Assembly (NCBI GenBank): GCA_964403505.1
Contig: CAYOFP010000018.1
Location: 1-35,920, forward strand
Direction of reading: 5' to 3'
From: CAKSEI01 sp964403505
Lineage (GTDB): Bacteria > Bacillota > Clostridia > Oscillospirales > CAG-272
DNA: 35,920 bases
Part shown: one piece after another, positions 32,032 through 35,920 of the stretch
Layout of the letters: every line of letters begins with the position of its first letter
Position numbering within the stretch: the stretch's first letter is position 1
Made by a program: the position numbers and the translations under genes
Notes under the pieces: generated by a model
What the model was told of the DNA's origin: nothing
Seen by the model: the letters and a program-made list of their open reading frames with translations, nothing else
Database searches by the model: none

Positions 32032-32307
32032 ATGTCAATCAACGAAATGGAAAGCAAAATTGCAAAACTGCAAGAATGGGAAACACTTGCAGAAGAAGCC
32101 AAAGCAGAAGCGGAAGCACTTCGGGATGAAATCAAAGCCGAAATGCTTGCAAGGGACACGGAAGAATTAGAAGCCAAACGCTTTATTTGTCGGTGGACTT
32201 CTGTTTTATCAAACCGTTTTGACACTACAACATTCAAAAAGGAACATTCCGAGATGTACAAGCAGTACACCAAGCAGACCGCAAGCCGCCGATTTTCTAT
32301 CGCATAA
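32032..32307 (+). CDS. Small conserved phage/plasmid-type protein, unknown function
   Basis: 91 aa. An N-terminal coiled-coil segment (MESKIAKLQEWETLAEEAKA, EAEALRDEIKAEMLAR) is followed by RFICRWTSVLSNRFDTTTFK and a C-terminal KQYTKQTASRRFSIA. The coiled-coil plus RFD...FK...YTK..SRRF pattern occurs in small phage and plasmid proteins, but I know no function. Ribosome site AAAGGAG supports ATG 32032. It is the first gene behind the RHH-controlled promoter. Confidence 0.8.
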   Translation: MSINEMESKIAKLQEWETLAEEAKAEAEALRDEIKAEMLARDTEELEAKRFICRWTSVLSNRFDTTTFKKEHSEMYKQYTKQTASRRFSIA

Positions 32308-32374
32308 GAAAAGCGCCTTGTATAAACCGCCGACCAAAGCAATCATACAAGACACTTAACACCCACAGCCGCAA

Positions 32375-32410
32375 GGGAGCGGGCAATCATATTATACTAT
32401 ACCCGCTCCC
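32375..32410 (+). promoter_or_regulatory. GC-rich hairpin upstream of the SprT-like gene
   Basis: GGGAGCGGG (32375-32383) pairs with CCCGCTCCC (32402-32410) around an AT-rich loop. No T-run follows, so termination is uncertain. A second weaker stem CTTGTAT/ATACAAG lies at about 32315-32352. Confidence 0.6.
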
Positions 32411-32448
32411 AATAATCAATATCAACATTATTGAAGGGAGCAAGCCAT

Positions 32449-33102
32449 ATGAAACAAATAACCAATATGTCACGCCTTGTCAACCAGTTAGAGCGCACAT
32501 TCAGACTGCTCAACCGTGATCTATTCAACGATACACTACCAATGCCTATTATAACTGTTATTCCATGTAACCGCTCTTATGCTCATTATGCACCGTGGAG
32601 CGCATGGCAAAGCAAAGATGAATTTAAGAGGGAAGTCAATATTTCTTCTGCGTATCTTGACCGCCCACTTGAGAACATTATCTCTTCACTCGTCCATGAG
32701 ATGACTCACATGTACAACGATTGCATTCTCAATGTTCAAGATACAAGCCGCAATGGAACATATCACAACCGCCAATTTGCAAAAGAAGCAGAAGCGCATG
32801 GCTTAATTGTTACCCGCTCCGAAAAATACGGCTTTGCACATACCGCCCCCGCCGACAGCTTGCTTGAATGGCTATTGTCACATGATGAATTGCGGGAAAT
32901 AGAGATATGCCGTACATCGCCTGTATGCGCTTCTATAGGCGTAGGAACGCATTCAAGCAACAGTGGATCTATCACAATAGGCGCAAATCCAAACAGCCAC
33001 AGCAGACGCTATATTTGCCCTTGTTGCCATACTATTATCAGAGCAACAAAAACAGTAAATATTATCTGCGGCGATTGTATGAAAACAATGATTGAGGGGT
33101 GA
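32449..33102 (+). CDS. SprT-like zinc metallopeptidase-domain protein
   Basis: 217 aa from ATG 32449, chosen for AAGGGAG upstream. A TTG at 32431 is the ribosome-site region. The SprT-type motif HEMTHMYN has H83, E84 and H87, preceded by the strand VNISSAYLDRPLENIISSLV and followed by a third likely ligand in YHNRQFAKEAEAHGL. A C-terminal zinc ribbon reads CPCCHTI...CGDCMKTM. SprT/Spartan relatives act on DNA-bound or crosslinked proteins. Such genes are common on plasmids and integrative elements, where their role is unproven. Confidence 0.88.
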   Translation: MKQITNMSRLVNQLERTFRLLNRDLFNDTLPMPIITVIPCNRSYAHYAPWSAWQSKDEFKREVNISSAYLDRPLENIISSLVHEMTHMYNDCILNVQDTSRNGTYHNRQFAKEAEAHGLIVTRSEKYGFAHTAPADSLLEWLLSHDELREIEICRTSPVCASIGVGTHSSNSGSITIGANPNSHSRRYICPCCHTIIRATKTVNIICGDCMKTMIEG

Positions 33103-33107
33103 ATGAA

Positions 33108-33230
33108 ATGTATAAAGGTTACAGACATGATTATACATGGGTTATCGTCCTATTGTTTCTGTTGTCGGCTGTAATGCCGATAACAGCAGGCGTGTTGTTC
33201 CTGTTCCTATCCTACAAGGGATTGTTTTAA
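33108..33230 (+). CDS. 40-residue single-pass membrane peptide
   Basis: MYKGYRHDYTW is followed by a hydrophobic stretch VIVLLFLLSAVMPITAGVLF to residue 35 and ends SYKGLF. GAGGGGTGA precedes the ATG at good spacing, 5 nt after the SprT-like stop. The high hydrophobicity with short polar ends suggests a real small membrane protein, but length limits certainty. Confidence 0.5.
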   Translation: MYKGYRHDYTWVIVLLFLLSAVMPITAGVLFLFLSYKGLF

Positions 33231-33247
33231 TTGGTGGGAACACAACT

Positions 33248-33487
33248 ATGCTATACTATATTATTGCCGACTATACAGACGGTAGAAGAAAGATAAAGCG
33301 CATACGACAACACAGCATAATGGCAAACAAGGATAATCCCTATCTCATTCACTTTATCAATGCCAACAAGCTGTATATACAATCAGATTGTCAAACAGTA
33401 ATTGTATCGCTCTTTTTGATAGACAGTATTTCGGTGTGCTGTTACCAAAAAGGTGATGGTATTACCCTTTGCCGTAAGTTAAAATAG
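33248..33487 (+). CDS. Hypothetical element protein
   Basis: 79 aa from ATG 33248 (MLYYIIADYTDGRRKIKRIR). The body has alternating hydrophobic and charged residues and ends CYQKGDGITLCRKLK. No family is recognised. The upstream GGTGGGA is a mediocre ribosome site. The frame is also open upstream to 33137, overlapping the 40-residue peptide gene in another frame, so the start is uncertain. Confidence 0.5.
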   Translation: MLYYIIADYTDGRRKIKRIRQHSIMANKDNPYLIHFINANKLYIQSDCQTVIVSLFLIDSISVCCYQKGDGITLCRKLK

Positions 33488-33527
33488 CGTGTACCCTGTC
33501 TTTACGCCGTAGACAATACCGAATGAT

Positions 33528-33593
33528 GTAAAAACAAAGTTTCTTTTCGGGATTGTTTACGGATTGTAAAGCACATCAAGATTTGATTTTTAC
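33528..33593. repeat. Nested inverted repeats upstream of the resolvase gene (possible res site)
   Basis: GTAAAAACAAA (33528-33538) matches the inverse of TTTGATTTTTAC (33582-33593) with one bulge, and an inner TTTAC/GTAAA pair lies near 33556-33570. Resolvases usually act at sites just upstream of their own gene, so this is the natural res candidate. Confidence 0.45.
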
Positions 33594-33611
33594 AAAAAGG
33601 AGTTCCCAAAA

Positions 33612-34187
33612 ATGAGAATAGCATATGTGAGAGTTAGCACAGTTGAGCAAAACGAACAACGGCAAATAGAAGCTATGCAGAAATACGATATTGAAAAATG
33701 GTTTACCGAAAAGGTATCAGCCAAAGACACCAATCGCCCGAAGCTACAAGAAATGTTGGAATTTGCAAGAGAGGGGGACACGGTACATATACACGACTTT
33801 AGCCGCCTTGCCCGCTCTACAAAGGATTTACTTGATATTGTGGAAATGCTGAATAATAAAGGCGTACACCTTGTAAGCAATAAAGAAAATATAGATACCT
33901 CTACGCCCACAGGGAAACTAATGCTGACAATGATAGGCGCAATTAATGAATTTGAGCGTGTCAACCTTTTGGAAAGGCAAAGAGAGGGTATCGCCATTGC
34001 CAAGCGTGAGGGCAAATACAAGGGCGGTAAGCGAAAAAAGATTGATAACTTCACAGAATACTACAACCGCTATAAAAGCCGCCAAATGACGAAATCAGCC
34101 CTTGCAAGAGCGCTTGCAATCAGCCGCCCGACACTTGATAAGATGATAGCAGAGTTTGAAGCCTCCAAAAAACGATTGAAATGTTGA
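33612..34187 (+). CDS. Small serine recombinase (resolvase/invertase family)
   Basis: 191 aa. The catalytic domain opens MRIAYVRVSTVEQN with Ser9 and continues EKVSAKDTNRPKLQEML, VHIHDFSRLARSTKDLLDIV, GVHLVSNKENIDTSTPTGKL and INEFERVNLLERQREGIAIA. The C-terminal helix-turn-helix is MTKSALARALAISRPTLDKM. It fits plasmid resolvases that separate dimers. The large recombinase at the other end should handle integration, so this one probably serves the circular form. Ribosome site AAAAAGGAG supports ATG 33612. Confidence 0.95.
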   Translation: MRIAYVRVSTVEQNEQRQIEAMQKYDIEKWFTEKVSAKDTNRPKLQEMLEFAREGDTVHIHDFSRLARSTKDLLDIVEMLNNKGVHLVSNKENIDTSTPTGKLMLTMIGAINEFERVNLLERQREGIAIAKREGKYKGGKRKKIDNFTEYYNRYKSRQMTKSALARALAISRPTLDKMIAEFEASKKRLKC

Positions 34188-34255
34188 CTTCAATAACAGT
34201 AGTAGATCGCCATGTTTGAATTTTTAAAAATTTTCTGTAATAGGGTTGAGAATGG

Positions 34256-34284
34256 TTGAAAAATTTATTGTTCTGTGATATCAT
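34256..34284 (+). promoter_or_regulatory. Promoter of the zinc-ribbon membrane protein gene
   Basis: TTGAAA (34256-34261), 17-nt spacer, TATCAT (34279-34284). The predicted leader is about 70 nt. Confidence 0.6.
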
Positions 34285-34361
34285 ATTGCATATTAATATC
34301 TAAAAACGGCTTATTGGGTATATTATTTGCATTTTATAGATTTAAGGAAAAGGGAAAAAAT

Positions 34362-35252
34362 ATGTTTTGTAAATATTGCGGAAACGAATTAGGAAACAAC
34401 TCAAAGTTTTGTTCTACATGTGGTAAACAAATTGATGAAAATGACAATCTGATTACAAATCCGATAAATACATCTGAGTGTGAAAACGGGTATTTTTGCA
34501 CCAACTGTGGCAATCATATTGGTAAGTTAAAAATGTGTCCGCAGTGCTATATGAAATCAAAAAGAAATTACAAAAAGTTTTGCCTATATTGCGGTGGTGC
34601 GATCGTTAATAATCGTTGTTCTAAATGTAACACAGTAGCCAGTAGAAGTATATTTGAAATAATAGCAAGAGTTATTACAGTAATTACATTCATTTGGTCT
34701 GTTTTCATGGCTCTTTTTACATTTTCTGAAATTGTTGGTCGTGAGAGAGAATTTAATATTAACGTAGCACCGGCTTTCTTGATACTCATTATTTCCGTTT
34801 TGCTAATGGTTTTATTTTTCAGAAAAAGTAGAATCAACAGTATTAAGAAAAAGCTATTGTATAGAAAAGCATTGCAAAAAGTTGCTTTAATAATTATTTA
34901 TACAATTCTTCCGATTATGTTAGCGATTGGAAGTACAGTTTACGCCGCTTTTATTACAACAACCGAATATACATATAAATCTTATGCTATTTCAGCCGTC
35001 CAATCAGAATTAGAGGATAACTTGAAAAATTCTGATTCATTGCAAGTTAATAATATAAATACTATAACTGCCGAAGACAATGAGTATTACTATTATCACA
35101 TTACTATTGATTATTCTGCACAGAATGGTTTTGGTGGATATAATAGAGACAAATATGAACGATATGTAAAAGTATGGAAAGGAAATAATCAATTTGTACA
35201 GAATAGTAATGCTGTTGAATTTTCTGCGGCATTACAAAGTTCAGAAAAGTAA
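34362..35252 (+). CDS. Membrane protein with three zinc ribbons
   Basis: 296 aa from ATG 34362 (AAGGAAAAGGGA upstream). Three CxxC...CxxC ribbons occur near residues 3-22 (CKYCGNE...CSTCGK), 45-63 (CTNCGNH...CPQC) and 75-92 (CLYCGGA...CSKC). Three hydrophobic segments follow (VITVITFIWSVFMALFTF, APAFLILIISVLLMVLFF, VALIIIYTILPIMLAIGSTV), then an outer C-terminal domain of about 80 residues. It is strongly AT-rich, and is the last cargo gene before the right end of the element. No function is known for this architecture. A sensor or envelope role is conceivable. Confidence 0.8.
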   Translation: MFCKYCGNELGNNSKFCSTCGKQIDENDNLITNPINTSECENGYFCTNCGNHIGKLKMCPQCYMKSKRNYKKFCLYCGGAIVNNRCSKCNTVASRSIFEIIARVITVITFIWSVFMALFTFSEIVGREREFNINVAPAFLILIISVLLMVLFFRKSRINSIKKKLLYRKALQKVALIIIYTILPIMLAIGSTVYAAFITTTEYTYKSYAISAVQSELEDNLKNSDSLQVNNINTITAEDNEYYYYHITIDYSAQNGFGGYNRDKYERYVKVWKGNNQFVQNSNAVEFSAALQSSEK

Positions 35253-35418
35253 TTTTGTACTCGGACAGAGTAAGGAAAGCTCGCAATTATCCCACTCAAA
35301 AATGGCAAAAAAACGCCGTTTTTTAATGTCGTTCGGACGATCATAAAAATATAAAGTACCCCAAATATAGAGAAAAAGCAGTTTTTCAGCGTTTGACAAA
35401 ACAGCTATAATTGAAGTT

Positions 35419-35464
35419 AACGCCTCAAAAGTACGATTTCAAATACTTTTGGGGCGTTGTTTTA
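35419..35464 (+). terminator. Terminator after the zinc-ribbon gene
   Basis: AACGCCTCAAAAGTA pairs with TACTTTTGGGGCGTT, followed by GTTTTAT. It closes the last cargo gene. I see nothing else definite in 35253-35418. Confidence 0.85.
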
Positions 35465-35504
35465 TATATGGAGAATTGTCATTGTTGGCGGCACTCTCTT
35501 TTGT

Positions 35505-35531
35505 ACTTCACCTTGAATGTAATGTTTCGCC
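35505..35531. other. attR: right terminal repeat plus core TCGCC
   Basis: ACTTCACCTTGAATGTAA (35505-35522) is the inverse of the left terminal repeat at 15 of 18 positions. TGTT and the core TCGCC (35527-35531) follow. To the right the catalase gene continues. Confidence 0.75.
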
Positions 35532-35920
35532 GAATCTTTGATAGTGCACGATCTCTCTTGCACGCAAAAAGCGTATTGCATCTGTAACATCCGGGTCATC
35601 TGACAACCGCAGAATATTATCATAAGTTACCCTCGCCTTTTGCTCTGCTGCAAGGTCTTCGTTCAGGTCGCCGAAAACGTCGCCGGTGCATTGAAGAGTA
35701 TCTGCTGAGAACGGTACGCCTGAGGCGGCCTGCGGATAGATTCCTGTGGTATGGTCAATAAAGTATTTATCAAATCCGCTGTCTTTTATCTGATCAATGG
35801 TCAGATTTCGGGTCAGCTGATACAGAATCGTTGATATCATTTCGATATGAGCGAGCTCTTCGGTTCCCAGAGAAGCATCGGAAATGTTCCACTTCCCAGA
35901 AATGCCCGAACAGCCGATAT
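35508..35920 (-). CDS. Manganese catalase (CotJC-like), main part, truncated by the element and by the window edge
   Basis: The visible 137 codons contain GTEELAHIEMISTILYQLTR with ferritin-like metal ligands, HTTGIYPQAASGVPFSADTL, LNEDLAAEQKARVTYDNILR and FLRAREIVHYQRFG, all typical of non-heme dimanganese catalases and the related spore-coat protein CotJC. They convert H2O2 to water and oxygen. The family tail is missing: after RFG the frame enters the element, adds ETLHSR and stops at 35508. The true tail is at 26936-27016. The few residues nearest the window edge (IGCSGISGKWNISDASL) fit the family less well and could reflect a divergent loop or a frameshift. The protein may be partly active without its tail. 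Confidence 0.88.
   Translation of the reverse strand, partial: IGCSGISGKWNISDASLGTEELAHIEMISTILYQLTRNLTIDQIKDSGFDKYFIDHTTGIYPQAASGVPFSADTLQCTGDVFGDLNEDLAAEQKARVTYDNILRLSDDPDVTDAIRFLRAREIVHYQRFGETLHSR

Larger units (their letters stand above)
27012..35526. mobile_element. 8.5-kb serine-recombinase integrative element inserted in a manganese catalase gene
   Basis: The ends are defined by splitting of the catalase reading frame, a 5-bp duplication TCGCC (27012-27016 and 35527-35531), and 18-bp terminal inverted repeats with 15 matches (27018-27035 and 35505-35522). It contains a large serine recombinase reading outward at the left end, an HNH-like gene, a replication-initiator-like gene, a repeat-rich region, an RHH repressor, a SprT-like gene, a resolvase and a zinc-ribbon membrane gene. 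I see no relaxase, capsid or antibiotic-resistance gene, so it resembles an integrated small plasmid or satellite element. Excision would remove 8,515 bp. Confidence 0.85.

Noticed and set aside
27029..35519. Shared ATG (27029-27031 and 35517-35519) as the recombination core
   Set aside because: It would leave extra residues in the joined catalase (RFGETLHVDCKGDAV). The TCGCC core gives the family-like RFGDAVRIAQD and is centred in the 18-bp inverted arms.

Overview
The window reads as a low-to-medium GC Firmicute, most likely a gut-type Clostridia (Oscillospirales- or Christensenellales-like). The evidence is the Firmicute gene order rimP-nusA-rnpM-ylxQ-infB, a pth-mfd pair, a CotJC-type manganese catalase, Clostridia-style serine-recombinase DNA, and promoters close to TTGACA-N17-TATAAT. 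Species cannot be named from this sequence.

Layout. 1-251: 5' end of ppdK on the minus strand. 409-12646: a plus-strand housekeeping block (pth, mfd, a foldase-like lipoprotein, a small zinc-ribbon protein, the rimP-nusA-rnpM-ylxQ-infB operon, a YgiQ-type radical SAM protein). 12707-16648, minus strand: acyl-CoA/ACP ligase (TTG start), a stand-alone acyl carrier protein, a membrane NERD-like protein lacking the usual catalytic residues, and a GH28 glycosidase. 16747-18676: a leaderless membrane-anchored protein, tRNA-Pro(CGG), and a small AT-rich insert with a P-loop kinase-like gene and a small membrane protein. 18823-26879: a carbohydrate locus in which an EamA transporter and a GH10 enzyme (minus) face an AraC regulator and the operon GH78 rhamnosidase, uxuA, SDR mannonate oxidoreductase, amidohydrolase (plus). 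None of the three glycosidases here (GH28, GH10, GH78) has a visible signal peptide, which points to cytoplasmic breakdown of imported pectin or hemicellulose oligosaccharides, with uronic acids going through mannonate to KDG.

27012-35526 is an 8,515-bp integrated element. It carries a large serine recombinase at its left end, an HNH-like protein, a replication-initiator-like protein, a repeat-rich structured noncoding region, an RHH repressor with three operators, a SprT-like protein, a resolvase and a zinc-ribbon membrane protein. It sits inside a manganese catalase (CotJC-like) gene. The body of that gene lies to the right of the element (35508-35920 and beyond, minus) and its last 26 codons lie to the left (26936-27016). 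Removing the DNA between the two TCGCC copies restores an uninterrupted family-like C-terminus. In the predicted excision circle, an 18-bp inverted repeat (15/18) flanks the shared core with TC/GA at its exact centre, as expected for a large serine recombinase. The layout resembles sporulation gene-interrupting elements such as skin in sigK, so reversible restoration of the catalase gene is the main hypothesis to test.

A second theme is promoter placement. Three chromosomal genes (pth, the 16747 gene, the AraC gene) have a -35/N17/-10 promoter whose -10 box ends exactly 6 nt before ATG, with no Shine-Dalgarno sequence. Two more genes come close. This implies leaderless mRNAs in this organism.
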